DNA of 64,000 nucleotides. Origin: Candolleomyces eurysporus (Eukaryota; Basidiomycota; Agaricomycetes; Agaricales; Psathyrellaceae). The stretch lies in the NCBI GenBank assembly GCA_027579435.1, contig JANBPK010000751.1, positions 124,001 through 188,000 of the forward strand, given 5' to 3'. Made by a program: the position numbers and the translations under genes. This document shows positions 11,094 through 23,009 of this stretch, one piece after another (position 1 is the first letter of the stretch; each line of letters begins with the position of its first letter). The notes under the pieces were generated by a model that saw only the letters and a list, made by a program, of their open reading frames with translations, was not told where the DNA came from and made no database searches.

Positions 11094-12598
11094 ATGATGA
11101 TGGACGACGAGCTTCTGCCATCCACGGCGGGCGCGACGGTCGCGGACGCTGCTTACCACATCCTCTCCGGCTCATTCCGCTCCCTCTCCCTCGCCCTGCT
11201 CGCGTTCTCGCCTGCGAACAAGTCCCTCGAGCACATCAAGACGATCCCTGCGTTTGGTCCCCACCAATATCTTGCCCTGAACGCCGCGAAGGATGTGGTG
11301 TATACCACGAGCTGGGCGACTCCACCGATCTTGTCGAGCTGGGCACTGCAGCGCAGTAACGGTAGCAGGGTTGAGGATGTGAAGCACATGAACACGGTGC
11401 AGATTAGTGCGAGCTAATTGTTCCTTTGCTTGTGTGGAAGAGCGCAACCTGACGTCGGGGNTGGGCAGCTGCGACCTCTTCGTATATCGACATCCCACCA
11501 CCATACAATTTCGTGTATTCCGCTGGAGGGCCTACTGGCGAGGTCCATGCATTGGCATCGGACGGCTCGTTCGGGGAGAAGGTCCAACAATTCCTCTTCG
11601 TTCCTGAAGACGAACTTGAGAAGGCGGATAAATCGAGAATAGCTCTAGTATGTGCATCTTTGACTCGCATAGAGACGCTTGGCTGACGATAAATGCTCCT
11701 TAGCGCTATGGGTTGCATGGCGTCGAGTTTTCTTCCACTGGCTATGGGTTCATACCTGTACTGGGAACAAGCACGATCGAGATGTACCGTCGAGATCCAA
11801 CCACTGGCCGGCTGGAGCACATTTTCTCCAGCCCTTCCCCAAGAGGACCTTCATCCCACGACGGGCCCCGCCATGTCAAAGTACACCCTAACGGCAAGAT
11901 CCTGTACTGCGTTACAGAACATAGTAAGCACCAAACCATCTCCAGTCAAAACCTCCTCAATTAATGTATATTTCATAGCGAATTACCTCGACACATACGA
12001 AATCAAAGATGGCACCCTACACCATATCAGCTCACATTCCCTCCTCCCTTCGAACCTCACAAACAAACCAAGTCACTCAAGCTCCTCAGTGGACCCTCAC
12101 CTCGTATCCGACTTCCGGGGTGGCACCCTGATGCTCACCCCGTCCTCTCCAGCATTCCCAGCTCCCATCGCCCTCTTCACCACGACGCGCGGGGCAACAC
12201 CCGCTCAGAAAGGCTGGACGAGCGTATTCAGACTTGACCGTGACGGCCATGTCATCCCCACCTCCCCTCCCTCGGACGCACCGGACCAGACACCGTTGCA
12301 GGACGTTGCAGATGATCTGGTCGCTGTGAGGTTCGAAACGCCCACATCGTCCGGAAAAGCCAATGCTGTGAACATTCGGTCCAAGGACGATGACTCTTCT
12401 AGCTTCTGGATCCTCTTAACCGACGATGACCGTCTGGCTGACAAGTCTGGGGCAGTGAGGGTGTTGGAATGGAATGGGTGGGGGCCTGATCAGGATTTAC
12501 GGATTGTCGCTGAGTGGCCTTCAGGCTCTGAAGTCGAAGGGCCGGAGAAGGGTGAATTGGAGTTTACGGGTGCGAGTCATGCTATCTGGTTGGACTGA
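11094..12598 (+). CDS. Lactonase-family beta-propeller, carboxy-cis,cis-muconate cyclase-like
   Basis: Exons 11094-11406, 11469-11647, 11704-11923 and 11979-12598 join in frame to 443 codons plus stop. The start is the first of three consecutive ATGs. The text is typical of seven-bladed lactonase propellers: YNFVYSAGGPTGEVHAL, YGLHGVEFSSTGYGFIPV, GPRHVKVHPNGKILYCVTEH and the terminal GASHAIWLD. This pattern resembles the fungal carboxy-cis,cis-muconate cyclase, which closes the ring-cleavage product of protocatechuate to a muconolactone. No signal peptide is seen, so the protein is probably cytosolic. It is divergently paired with an intradiol dioxygenase, the enzyme type that makes such muconates. 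The extracellular leader of the dioxygenase makes a direct metabolic hand-off uncertain. 6-phosphogluconolactonase-like activity is the main alternative. Confidence 0.8.
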
Positions 12599-12807
12599 AT
12601 GGACTATTGGCACTCATTTGAATAAGAGCTTCGGTGATGGCTTAGCAGTCGGCCTCGCTCGACCCTGTCTGGAGTACAATAAATATTAAGGGGGCTATAA
12701 ACGAATACATATTCACTATCAGATCAACATCCACGCAGAGTTCGGTCAATTCGGTACAGGTACTTATTGACAGAGAGTCATAACCAGGTCCGTCTAAACA
12801 AATCCAC

Positions 12808-14745
12808 CTACGGGTCCACCTTTTCCACGTCCAGGAACGCTTCTATCAACCCAGGGACGGCATCGTAAAAGTCCAGCACTGTGGAACGAACGCCGTTGAG
12901 ATATATCGTTCATCGACTGAAGGAAACGATGAAATACGCACTGATAGCCCCATAACGCGAACCCTGACCACGTCTTGCTTCGAACCACTCGAGCAACCTC
13001 TCATTCATCCCACGTACACCGTCTTCGCCCAGGGCATAAGTCTAGAAAAGAAGGTTAACATCGGGCCGAACGCTCAAGGGTTGGCACTGCTCAAGGGACA
13101 GGGTGACAGCAAGGAGAGAGGATTGACTTACGATAGGATACATGGTGAACTCGCCACTAGGATCCGGAGTATGCGCAGCGCTTGCGAAACTAATGAAGAG
13201 CTGGTCAGCCGTGTCGCCTTGTTGAGCCGCTCGTTCTAGGTGTGCAGTCGTATAGTCAAACTTGGAGGTAATGTACGCGTCGACGCTGCTTGGTGTATTT
13301 GGATCCAAGGTTATAGCGTAGCGGTCCTGAACAGAAGTGCGGTACAATTAGTGGATTCGCCGAGTTCAGGCCGAAGGGAAGGAGCAAGGGAAGTTGACAA
13401 TACCTCGATGAACGCGGTAGCGTTCGTCTCGCTGTTGTATACGAGTGCGACGTTATCCCCGTTATCTGTCCAACGATCCGCGCCTAGATCTAGACCGGTG
13501 AGTTTACTAGGGTCGGGTGGAGAGCTCAGCAGGGAGTAAGAGAAACGCTGGAGTAGGATAGCTTTCCCTCTAGACTCCCCAAGCGTTCCCAGCTACAAAT
13601 ACAGATACATAGAGGAGTTAAGAAGAGGGCAATTAGAGGATAGGGTGTGACAAACCTCTCCGCGATCTTGAACCCAGAATCTGCGCTTCATCTGACTTGC
13701 CAGACTATCATCCGAGCCGGAAGGGGCGCTGAAGATATCCAGAATCATCCGTTGCAGCTTCTCATCCTCAACAGTCCCTGTGTTCCCCTCATGGTTGAAG
13801 GACAACAGGACTGTTTCAGTCGGATGCTTTTCTAGCCAATAGTAGAATCCGAAAAGGACGTCCGTCAAGGTCGTCGTTGGAGCGAGCAGCGCACGGGCTA
13901 ATTTTCGGTGACGTAGATATTTGATGAGCCCTTCGCTTAGTTCGTTCGAGTTGAAGCGAGAATTGCACTTACAGTGGTAGAACCCTATGGTATCGTTCCC
14001 TGGATTATACGCGTACCGCATGTCGAAGACCCTAATACCGTCATTGAGCATTTGTAAAATTGGGCGTTGTTGGCATCGGTACGTCCTCGCCGGTGGGATC
14101 CTATTCGGCCCAGATGAAACGAAGCAATCATTAGCATTTATCCTTTTCGGATAACAGTCTGGGCATGGGGGAACTCGTGACGAACTTTCCAGTGTACCGC
14201 TCGAGCTCAGCCTGTCGAGCATCAGTATAATTCCCTGTAATAAAAGGAGAGAATCTCAGTCGAAGCTCCGAGTCGGAGGAAAAAGTGGATCACTGAGGCA
14301 TACGTACAAGTAGCTGTATCATGCGTTCCAGGCAAGTTCATGTGGACAAGCTTCGTCTGATCAGGGATCCTGGCCATCCAGTTGCACGTTGCTCGCTGTG
14401 TGTCGCAACCTGCGTCTACGCCTGCCAACGAACGAACGACCTCTGTCAGCCCCTTTTCTGTCGAGGAAGAGAGCTGCACTACAGACCAAGGATCGGGGCT
14501 CCCCTTGCGAGGATTTCGTTAAGAGCTGCGCCAGCCAGACTCGGGGCCTGTGCTAGTTCCGGTTCCCTGCCAGACATGGGTTCCGTGGTCTGCAGGTTGA
14601 TCTTGTAACGAGGCAACTCCGTGAGTGGCATGCCAGACAGTGGGTATTTCATGTAGAGTTGGTAGAGAAAGGGCGATGTTGCGATTCCTGCGAAGAGTAA
14701 AAGTAAGGTCGGAGCAAGGGCTTTGCGTCGTTTGAGATCCATCAT
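12808..14745 (-). CDS. PLC-like phosphodiesterase (PI-PLC X-type)
   Basis: The eight-exon model is 14745-14576, 14498-14308, 14234-14186, 14100-13656, 13592-13404, 13326-13132, 13041-12942 and 12878-12808, giving 469 codons plus stop in one frame. The first intron donor (GTCTGG) is weak, so the first splice is the least certain part. An N-terminal hydrophobic segment (APTLLLLFAGIATSPFLYQLY) is a signal or membrane anchor. The catalytic region follows with MNLPGTHDTATWNYT, carrying the first X-box His. Next come YRCQ, MLNDGIRVFDMRYAYNPGND, then GFYHC with a second His. Later landmarks are LGTLGESRGKAILLQRF and the C-terminal MLDFYDAVPGLIEAF. These are hallmarks of fungal PLC-like phosphodiesterases, usually secreted or surface proteins of unknown substrate. 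It converges on the cyclase gene with 209 bp between stops. Confidence 0.85.
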
Positions 14746-15043
14746 GACTGGCTGTTGCTCGTTGGTTACGTCAGTCCTTGGCCGCAAACAACTTTGTGGG
14801 GGTAACGAGTTGCCAAGTTGAATCGTTAGAAAGTTTATGGGTCAGAAAATGGGGGACTCGCTTACCTATGCCTGAGATCTCTTTCAACGTGAAGGTGAGA
14901 TGTTCGTGAAGCGCCGGTAAGCTTGAATATATATATAAACCCAATTCTCATGACATACGTTGAGCCCACGCTCGGAATACAGAAGGAGCTGTGTGCAATG
15001 ATCGCATCAATTCATTGGGGGCTTGCCCTAGTGTTGCTGCGAA

Positions 15044-15100
15044 ATGAAGTGAAGTGAAGTCTCACTTCATCAAATCGAGCCCCACTTCACTAGCTTCACT
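15044..15100. repeat. AAGTGAAGTGAAG / CTTCACT repeat cluster
   Basis: Three GAAGT units are followed within 10 bp by their inverse complement (TCTCACTTCATC) and two further CACTTCACT/CTTCACT words. The first part can form a hairpin. Function unknown; it marks the edge of the repeat-derived stretch. Confidence 0.5.
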
Positions 15101-15642
15101 GACGACGCCATCAAGGCGTGGGTTGCTCAGCCAATCGGAACGCGGGACCCATCACACGTGCCGGCGCTGCTCCCTTGAGTCCTGCGTTGAGTGGTATAAC
15201 CGTCAACGAAGAGAAAGATGTATGTAGAGTAGAGAGACAAACAAGTCATAGATAATGGTACAAGATTACAGACAATCCTATTCTGTAGCCTCATTGAGTT
15301 GGTTAGCAAAGGTAATAACCCAATTTGAGTCTTGATACATCCTTTCGACTTGTTGTTATGGGCCGATGCTGTGCATGGCATTATCCGAGGCCATCTGCAG
15401 CATGCTACAGATAGCAACAGCCAAAAATTATTGCTTCAGATCAGTCATTGGAGGTGTGCATGCTACCAATACCAGAAAGAAGGGACTGCTCTAACTAAAG
15501 TAGAATTTAATCATGTATTGAGATTTTTGATAATGTGGAACACTACATGTGATTGTTCAATAAAAGATGCCCACAGGAAAAAAGGCTGGAAAAGGAATTA
15601 TATGGTGACAACCAAAAAAAAAGGTGGCATGGTCAAGGATTG

Positions 15643-16175
15643 CACCCCAGTGAGATCAGCCCCCTCCCACAGAAAACCAGAAAATCCCACAGCTGCCATA
15701 CCTTCCATTCTGCTGGAATTAGCTACAGGTGGCAGTTGGCAAGAATCTGGCACACTTTTACTGACAAGAACCACCCATAGAAAACAACAGTTATGCACGA
15801 GAATGTAATCTATTATAATATGAATTCATTATACATCCTGCGGGTTTATCCTAATTTTTAATGCTACAAAATTGAATGCATGGCAAGATACACAGCAGAG
15901 GCAAGAATAGTACACACCAGCGACTGAATGAAAGCAAGTGTCAAGAAGAAGCAGTGGGAGCAGAATGGAGGCAAAGCAAGAGCATAGTGGGTTCATTAAG
16001 CAGTCAAGGGTCCAGCATTGAGCAAGGAAGCAAACTGGAAGAGAGTGAATCGGGTAATGAAAGTGGAAAGAGGTTGGGGACATACCACTGCAGCCTGTTG
16101 GGAATGTGTGCCACTGGTTTGGCAGCTGCAGACTGTCCTGGTTTTTTGTGGGCTGGGGCAGATCTCACTGGGCTT
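15643..16175. repeat. Imperfect inverted repeat, two 58-bp arms
   Basis: The arm at 15643-15700 and the reverse complement of 16118-16175 agree along their length with scattered substitutions. Shared words include CCCAGTGAGATC and CAGCTGCCA. The arms enclose about 420 bp of CpG-poor DNA. This suggests a foldback or the internal arms of a degraded transposon. Confidence 0.6.
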
Positions 16176-17341
16176 GAGTGTGTGCAAGGCTTGGCACACA
16201 AAACCTGCAGGGTACAATACCTGAGGCTATATGGCCTTGGAAATAACATTGCTGGTGTAGACAATGAGAATGCAGTCTTCTTATTGCGCAAAGCTGTTAT
16301 TAGTGACTTACTGGAGTTTGGCAATGCAGTACTAAAGGAACATTGACTGTCTGTCCTTTCCATATCCTAAGTTTCACATAATATCCATGCCGGGCTTGGT
16401 ACAAACCTTCTCCCACTGAGGCTTGTTGGCAATTGAGTCTATGAGCTAAAGCACAAAGAATTTGCAAACAGTGGTAAGCGGCAGACTGCAGTAGAATCCA
16501 ATAGTCTCAAGCATGATGGAGGAACTCACAAGGCTTTCCTGGTTTTCTATTGGAAAACACCATGCTGGACTCTCAAGTTCTCTGGCAGGGGAGCTTTAAG
16601 AAGTGGTTCCCCAACATAAGGAGGACTGCCCTACAAAAACTTGACAAACGAGGAGTTAGCATTGGTACGCGACTCCCAATTATCGTACAGATGGGGCTGA
16701 TCTTGCTGTCAAGGAGATTGGGTGAATCATGAGGCACGAGTGTGGTCAGCGGTCAGAGGGGCTCTGGTCTGAAATAATTGTGTATATCAGTGCTCGACGG
16801 AGGCTCTCAAGAAATTCTCTCACTGGCACGCACAGTATAGGATAAGTGCCAGGCGATAATCACATATTAGTCGGACATTTCGACGCGTGACGTCATATTC
16901 CGAGGCCTATGGACTCGGGTTCTTGTAGGGTGCAGCGCGCGCCAAGCTTTTCCTGCATATAAGAACCAGTGACCGTGGAAAATAACTTCCTCTTGCTAAC
17001 CTTGTGCCTCCCTTAGATCTCATTTCCCCTCCCTCATCTAATTATATAAGTACGTGAATGAGAACTCCAAGTAGACCTTTGGTAAAAGGCCTCGGAACTG
17101 CCACGCGCTAGCGCTGGCCCATAACCCCCAAGTCAAAGCTTTGCAACTCTTCGGTTGTGGTGGCGCGATCGCGGCCTTCGTTTCTGTCTACGACGAGTGG
17201 CGTTCGCGCTCGACAGAGAGATCAGGCTTGAACGGAATCGAATATGTCTTATCAAGGTGTTGTACAGTAAGACTCGGTGGTGATAACACTACATAATCCT
17301 ACATTTGGGAGAAGAAAATGAATGATGCTAAAACCTCTTAA

Positions 17342-19790
17342 CTATTGATTTATTGGTTTATCGTGGCACAAGTCGACGGATACTCGGATGGCATACGGTG
17401 TGGCAGACGTTGGCCTCCTTATCTCAAAGGAAATCACAAGAAACGACAGCGAAAGGTCTGAGCAAGAGGATTCAGTCGATCCCCTCTCGCCTTCACGATA
17501 GCTTTCCTGGAGAAATTCACAACGCTCAACTATCCATTTGAGTGCCTGCCCAAAGAATCAAGGTTGGACCACAGGATTTGGCGAAATGTAGCAAAGGCTC
17601 ACATGCAAAGCGGTTACCAACGTCCAATCAATAAAAGGGACGTCCAAATGCTGCATCATAGAAATGGGATGTTAATAAAGATATGTATAAACTTTTGAAT
17701 GTAAAATTAACACACCAGAGCTGTAGCACTAGAATGCGGGACTGACTTGACGGCCGTGAGAACGGCAGCATGTAAATTGCTGTTATACGTAGCTTGAAGC
17801 TAAAGCAGAAATTGAATACCGTTGCAGGGCAATTCCAACAGTTGAGGAGAATCATTTACCTTTGAATTAATGGCGTTCAACGCGTACTGCACATTGATTT
17901 TCAAAGTTGTCAGCACAGCATCAGCCAGGTTAAAGCTGTGAGAAGCCTTGAAGTCGGGCCAGAGAGAAGTTCGGATATTTTGCAGCCAGCGCCAGGAAGG
18001 GACATCCAAGGCAAAGCATTTTTCCACCCCAAGCGCTAGCTGTAGGGGAAACTCAGTCAATAGGTAAGGCGGCGCTTCGACAGCCTCTCCCTTGTCCGAG
18101 TATAAGAACGTGGAGATAAATGCAGTTGCTAAGAAAGCTTGGAGAGGTATATCTGGGATCTCTAGCAACCGGAGTTGAAGACACGACTGCTGAATGTCCC
18201 CCTCTGAACCCCCTATCGAGTTGAGAAAAGCATTCCAGTGTGGTTCCCACATAGGCAGCATGGATCCAAATGACCACCTCCGAGGAGCCTTCCATTCTTT
18301 TGCGGCGAATAACAGGCAAGCGAGGCGTAGGTGGTGAGTGGGAGATACGAAGAGAGACTTCGATCGCTCCTCTGTGAGGAGGAAGTCATAGAGTGACTTG
18401 TGGTGGAATGTGACTCCTGTGCGATCATCCCCAGGGACTTGAATGACTGCCTGCAATGGTGTGAGGACGTGGACGACTTCGTAATTGCGAATACAGTGGA
18501 GATGTGCGATATCGGAAACCGAGAGCGGGAATTGTGATAAGACGATGGTAGAAATGATATCTTCAAAGTAGGGGATGTGCTTGGAGCGGGATAATGTCTG
18601 GCTGTAGAGGGTATCGAGTCCTGGATCCATCTTGATCGCGAGCGGGAGGCGGTCCATTGGCGTAAGGCCGTCTTCTAGGGAAAGTCCCAGAATGTATCTG
18701 AGCAAGAACGAAGCAAAGACGAAGGATCCTTGAATGTGCCTCTTCAAGGCTCGGAGATCATCCGGCAGAGGCCATCCTCCGTGGTGTCGAATGTATTCAC
18801 GGATAACACGGTTCCGTCTTGCTGCATCCTCGAATGACTTCCGAATAAACGTCTCTATGTCATGGTCGGAGCCACGACCAACCAGATCATCCGAGGTAAC
18901 TTCATCGACCTCGAGCAGCTCTTGTATGTGCTGTTCAATCCGGCTGGCAATGAAGAAACGAAGGGGAAGAAGAGGGTTGGATCGGAAGTAGTTGAGAGTG
19001 GTCTCGAGGAATAATTGGACATCTTCTCGATCTTCACATTCATCGAGACCGTCGATGACAATAAGGTACGGTGGGAGGTCTGGAGTTTCGCTGAAAATGG
19101 CATTCAAAGGGTCGAACACCAGACGCTCAAGCTGGACCTCCAGCGAGACTTCTGGCGCCAACAGTCCCTGGTCTGCATCCAAAGCTGCCCGGATAATAGG
19201 CGCGACTCTGGGAATCGCCATAGCCAGCTGACTTGCGAGGGTAGCCGCAAATCTGACCATACAGCATCTATCGCCGGCGCCTCGAAAGAAAAAGAAGCTC
19301 GCCCCTAATCGCCCCTTTCTGTGGACTCGTCCCGATACCTCTTGCGAGATTGCAGACTTGCCGCATCCGACCTGGCCATGAAGCAAGTAGATATGGGTAT
19401 CAGGTTCGATCTTGCTCTCGGCCCATTTTTCAATACCCTCGATGACTTCGGTCCTCGTGTCGACAAGGCAAGCAGAGTTTGGTGGGGATCTTTTCCGATC
19501 TCGAGTATGAGAGGCGTCCTTAATCGGGTTGAGGAGTTCGTAAAGACCTGAAAAGCGAATGATGGGGAGATAAACAGTTAATCGCCGGAATCAATCAGTA
19601 GGCACTCACTTTTCTCGTAGGCGCTCACGACGATGTGCTGATTTACGTTGCCTTGGACATGCAGGGCATTCAGCTGGCCAACGTTCGTGTTCTGTGAACC
19701 CTGGAACAGGTTCATGATTCGAGGATCCCGTTGAAGGAGGTTGGCGGAGGGTGTGGGAGGTGATTGAGAGAATATCGATGGAGATCTCAT
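17342..19790 (-). CDS. NACHT-domain NTPase (NLR-like), gene B, divergent
   Basis: Supported exons are 19790 (or ATG 19715)-19610, 19547-17860, 17650-17603 and 17545-17342. A small exon may exist between 17860 and 17650. The N-terminus is MNLFQGSQNTNVGQLNALHV followed by GNVNQHI, an Asn/Gly-rich motif. The linker DASHTRDRKRSPPNSAC lies at about residues 46-62, counted from the 19715 ATG. The P-loop is GQVGCGKSA (about 93-101) and Walker B is LIVIDGLDECED. One post-NACHT module ends in HKSLYDFLLTEERS. After this the sequence departs from the other copies until the conserved tail (PFIDWTLV, then ALKWIVER). It is clearly a member of the same family but older than the tandem array, with changed composition in the middle region. 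The alternative ATG at 19790 adds 25 residues. Confidence 0.8.
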
Positions 19791-20723
19791 CGATTAAGCC
19801 TTTGAATGGTAGAATGATGCCGAAACAATCGAATTGGACGCGCGCCTGTCTGGCGCTTGTCAATTCCTCGCCGCTGAGCCGGCCCGGTCGCCGATTTCAC
19901 GGCGAGCTCCGACTCCAACGGTTCCCATCCCTTCGTCCGCGTCCATGCCGTCAATGGAAATTGCGACCCTCCTGATGATCAGGTCAACGGTATGAATCAA
20001 TACCGACAACAAATTTCCTTGATACACGGGAAACTCGACATGTTTGAGCTGTAGTGATGGAAGAAGGAAGAGCCTCGGAAAGTTTCCGTGGGCGTGGCGC
20101 CCACGACAACAAGGACAGCCCAGCCTTTCACTGCCAATGACGTGGTCCATGCTCTCCGTTCGATGAACAATTGAATTGACACCCACCATCGACACCGCTC
20201 TTCCACAGCAGTCCATACAAAACCCAGCACCCACCAACACTCCCTTTGAAGGCAGCCAGCAGGTCGAAGCAGTTTGGGGCCCAGGTGAGTGACCTATTGC
20301 GCGGCTCCGGCGCCAAAATGCTGACCTTGATTGCAGGACTCAGCCAAACGTCCGAAATGTACACCCTGCAGATTCAGCTTCGATACACGGCGGCCATAGC
20401 GGATCGGTGGTCGAAATGGAGCAAGTCGAAGGTCGAAGTCGAAGTGAAGCAGCTCTTTCGAGATATGAAGGTCCCAAACTTGGGAAGACTGGGCAATATC
20501 AACCTCGAATTGGGAGACAGAATCACATTCGTACAATGTCGCGCCAAACGCCACTCTGTCGGTCTTTCTCCTGTAACTCGGCGCTCCTTTTGCTGAACAC
20601 CATCCTCTAGTCACTCTATCAAGACTTTGCGACGCTGAAAGAAGCTTTGGCTGAAGGAAGGTTTGCAGAGATATGGGAGAGGAAAGGAATGTACGTCACT
20701 CGTGCCACTGCTCATGCAATTAA

Positions 20724-22584
20724 GCCGCTCATCGACGGAACAGCGTATCCATTCAACTCAAAGAGATCAACGGTGGACTATCCGCAGAAAATCATCCGAC
20801 GAAATGGTTCTACTCTGCGGCAGCTAAAAATCCTTCAGTAAAGCCAGAGCGCAAGTCGCTATCTGTGCCCGTAGCTGCTACATGTGTTACCAGCGCTTCC
20901 GCAGCGTCAGGAACTGAACAACGGCGCTTCGCTCGTGCCTTAGACGGTTCCAGTGGCGCCATGTTCCCTTCAAGTCTATCGAACCCGTCACTTTCGCCCT
21001 CGCTCAACCCCCTTTCTTCTCCCTCAGCGGTGCAGCAACATCCAGCTTGGGCCAACGCTGTTCAACGCGGCGACATCGACTGCGGCAGCTCAGACAAACA
21101 CTCCATATCGTACTCCTCAAGCGTCGGTAACATGCCCTTGTCGCCTGCACCCATGCCTTCCGGTACATGGTCCAACTTTGATGCACCCCTTCCAACCACG
21201 ACTTCCTCTCCTCCAAGTGCCTCCACTGCTCCCACGAAACGACAGCCCATACCCCCGTTACCCTCACGTCGCCGCCATCGTCCCACCACCGGCGTCACCG
21301 TTAATCCCATTCTACTCTTACCTGAAGTTTCGCTTCCGCACCCATCTGGTCACGATGCAATGGTCTGCGGCGATTCCAAGCCTGCAGAAACCAGCAGCAA
21401 TACGAACGACGAATCTGAACTCACGACTGTAACCTCCCCTCCCTATATCCCCAGTTCACCTCCTTATATACCCTCTTCACCACCCTACCGACCGACAACT
21501 CCGCGGATCAACGTCGCCGTCGTCGATCCAAGGAAGACCACTCGCCCCAAAGAGGCCGATGATGTTTTGAAGAGCTCGCCGCCAATCATGTCCAAGAGGC
21601 CGTTATCGTCCTCCTCATCGAGCTTGGGCAAACGGCGTGCGGAGGAAACTTGGTCTCCTAGCCAGGGTTATAATAATAGGGATATTGATGGCGATGATGC
21701 CATGGCCTACGACGTTGACGCCGATCCCCCTTCATCCGATTCAGCGTTCGTTTCTTCTTGGTTGAATCCTCAACCCTCGACGTTCACCCTTCCTCCTCCC
21801 TGTTCGAGACAGGCGTCAGGTTCGAGTTTGAGTTCGAGTTCAACCTCTTCCTCTTCCTCCGCGATGCCTCCAGCAGGGGACGCATCGCGCCTTACGATCA
21901 AGCGACCACGGCAGTACGCAAACAGCTCGACAGAAGAAGAAGAATCAGGCGAGTCCGGGAAAAGCTTTTTGGAATCGAGGAAGGCAAAGCGGACGGGTGC
22001 GCCTGCACGGACTAGGAGGACGACGAGCACGAAGCCCTACGACCAAGCCAAGCGGTCATCCAAATCGCGAAAGCAGGCTTCCGGTGCTCAAAGCGACGAC
22101 GACGACGACGACAACTCCGCCTCGTCGAGCGACTCATCCTCCTCTTCCACTTCCTCCCAGCGCTCCCCGTCAAAATCGAAATCGAAATCGAACCCAACAC
22201 CGAAGGAGGCCGACTCCGACTCCGAGGCCACTGTGGTGACCACGAGTACAATTCAGACGAACCCGGGTCTATCAGACGCTGAGCTCCTCACGGCCTGGCG
22301 CGAAGCCGGAGGGCGGTTGTTCGAGTCTATCCAGGAACTGGTTGATCTGAAGAAGGCTATATATCATGGAATCGGGGAACGGTTGATCGAGGAGAGGAAG
22401 AGGGAATGCGGTCGTGAGTATTCTTTCTTTTTTTTTCTTCTTTTTCTTTTTCGTTTCGAGTACCTGTTGCCTGACGCTCGACGTTCTATCCCTAGATTGT
22501 AAAAGCGATTTTGAACGGGATATTAGAAAGTTGGGTCGGAAGGTCTTGAGGCAGGAGTATAAGAGGCTGAGCCGGCTCCTATGA
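20724..22584 (+). CDS. Ser/Pro-rich disordered protein with helical C-terminus
   Basis: I do not recognise this gene. One frame is open from 20724 to 22413, followed by an intron (22414-22495) and a last exon to 22584. An ATG at 20961 is the first in-frame start, but upstream exons are likely: open, splice-flanked segments at about 20213-20285, 20338-20470 and 20612-20690 have plausible helical text (FATLKEALAEGRFAEIWER). I could not link the last of these to the main exon in frame. The main part is Ser/Pro/Thr-rich, with repeats of SPPYIPSS and an acidic run of seven Asp, and looks disordered and nuclear. The last 90 residues (LLTAWREAGGRLFESIQELV to YKRLSRLL) look alpha-helical or coiled-coil. 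The 3' end of this gene is duplicated at 34.3 kb. Confidence 0.6.
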
Positions 22585-22905
22585 GCATTTCGGGAGCGAA
22601 GAGCCTAGATTTCGTTGTCGCCAATATAGCTCGGGTTGGAGGTTATCTACACTATGTTATGTCTTGTTCGTTCATTGGAGGTTGGATGTATATTTGGTAC
22701 TGCTGTCGCCGTTGCGCGCTCCGATTTGTCTACTTTTACAATCCTTGTTCCCACCTCCGGAGTATCAAGTTTGTCGTGTTTAGGAAGTATTTTGTTGTAC
22801 GATACTGTATTTTACCTATTACACAGCCTTCAAGTTGTATTCGAGCGTAGTACATGTTCAGCAATCCCTGGACCATGGCCTAATTTTTCGACTTCTCTCC
22901 TTTGA
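22340..22905 (+). repeat. Segmental duplication, copy 1 (gene 3' end plus flank)
   Basis: From GTTGATCTGAAGAAGGCTAT onward this stretch is matched at 34294-34860 at roughly 85-90 percent by eye. It includes the last intron and last exon of the Ser-rich gene and about 300 bp of 3' flank. In both places a minus-strand NACHT gene follows at the same distance. Confidence 0.85.
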
Positions 22906-23009
22906 CCAAAATCTAGGGACTCGAAAAGGTACTGAGGTCATTAGTCCCATCGCATGCTGGGTTTGTACGCCCAACACTCTGGTAATGTCAAACTAGCTAT
23001 ATAATCGAG

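Larger units (their letters stand above)
14746..17341. other. Repeat-derived, CpG-poor intergenic DNA
   Basis: No gene is supported. From about 15400 to 16650 the sequence is visibly poor in CG dinucleotides and rich in TG/CA, unlike the flanking genes. Longest open frames (15332-15808 and 15876-16346, plus) have no recognisable domain. The stretch includes a GAAGT-rich repeat and a pair of inverted arms listed separately. It is most likely degraded transposable-element sequence. Confidence 0.5.

Noticed and set aside
15332..16346. Two plus-strand open frames of about 157 codons
   Set aside because: They lie in CpG-poor repeat-derived DNA, overlap the inverted-repeat arms and contain no recognisable motif.
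21430..21500. SPPYIPSS repeats considered as a possible CRISPR-like or satellite array
   Set aside because: They are in-frame coding repeats within a Ser/Pro-rich protein; only three units; the genome is eukaryotic.
22510..22584. Possible identification of the Ser-rich gene's helical C-terminus with a named meiotic or chromatin domain
   Set aside because: The resemblance was too weak to name a family without a profile search.
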